Both the position numbers and the translations under genes were made by a program. This document shows positions 5,485 to 5,550 of a stretch of 5,550 nucleotides of DNA, piece after piece. Within the stretch, counting starts at the first letter, position 1; each line of letters starts with the position of its first letter. The notes beneath the pieces are model-generated. The model made no database searches. It was not told where the DNA came from and saw only the letters and a list, made by a program, of their open reading frames with translations. This stretch comes from Spirochaetaceae bacterium (GTDB taxonomy: Bacteria > Spirochaetota > Spirochaetia > Treponematales > Breznakiellaceae). The stretch lies in contig JAIRSQ010000129.1 of the NCBI GenBank assembly GCA_031255395.1, positions 1-5,550 of the forward strand, read 5' to 3'.

Positions 5485-5550
5485 ACAGGGCGTATGGTAT
5501 GAAGTCCGCACGGCTATCAACAACCGGAAACCTTTGTTCCAGTCGCGTCA
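5462..5550 (+). CDS. REP-associated tyrosine transposase-like protein, N-terminal part (cut by right edge)
   Basis: The first 29 codons, starting MRTLRELKQGVWYEVRT and continuing INNRKPLF, before the window ends. The pattern of an aromatic WYEVRT strand followed by N-N-R-x-P-L-F is what I recall from the start of Y1-type (IS200-like) RAYT proteins frequent in treponeme genomes; it would be the first strand of the single-strand-DNA nuclease fold. The catalytic HUH motif and tyrosine would lie further on and cannot be checked, so whether the gene is complete is unknown. An in-frame TAA at 5453-5455 means the protein cannot start further upstream. No Shine-Dalgarno precedes the ATG. Such proteins act on short palindromic repeats and are usually single chromosomal genes rather than parts of a self-moving element. 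Confidence 0.55.
   Translation, partial: MRTLRELKQGVWYEVRTAINNRKPLFQSR

Overview
The window looks like spirochaete DNA, most likely from a Treponema-type genome of roughly 50% GC. The case rests on three things: a divergent FliG of the kind spirochaetes carry as a second copy, a PolA whose motif A reads DYSQIELVVLAHLS (recalled as typical of treponemes, not searched), and the start of a small REP-associated transposase whose N-terminus resembles proteins common in treponemes. The genus is an inference. The spirochaete affiliation is better supported, mainly by the FliG.

Layout. (1) Positions 1-1014, minus strand: a polar amino acid uptake operon, with a periplasmic or lipid-anchored substrate-binding protein followed 7 nt later by a membrane permease that runs off the left edge. 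(2) Positions 1015-1237: a divergent intergenic region with a likely tRNA promoter on the plus strand and a weaker candidate promoter for the transport operon on the minus strand. (3) Positions 1238-1309, plus strand: tRNA-Glu(UUC), ending one base from the polA stop codon on the opposite strand. (4) Positions 1311-5257, minus strand: a tight two-gene unit, a FliG-like flagellar switch protein followed 2 nt later by DNA polymerase I. (5) Positions 5258-5461: a divergent intergenic region with a 41-nt hairpin, a candidate promoter and a possible short membrane-protein ORF. (6) From 5462, plus strand: the first 29 codons of a RAYT-like transposase, cut by the right edge.

How the genes relate. 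The binding protein and permease are parts of one ABC importer; the ATPase presumably lies beyond the left edge. fliG and polA have unrelated functions, but their spacing suggests one transcript and translational coupling. The PolA has an intact 5' nuclease and an intact polymerase core, but three of the four proofreading carboxylates are replaced, so it probably cannot proofread. The FliG has lost part of the FliM-contact motif and one charged torque residue, as expected of a specialised second FliG.

I see no CRISPR array, complete insertion sequence, defence system or unknown multigene system. The least explained stretch is the region upstream of the RAYT-like gene (about 5290-5461).
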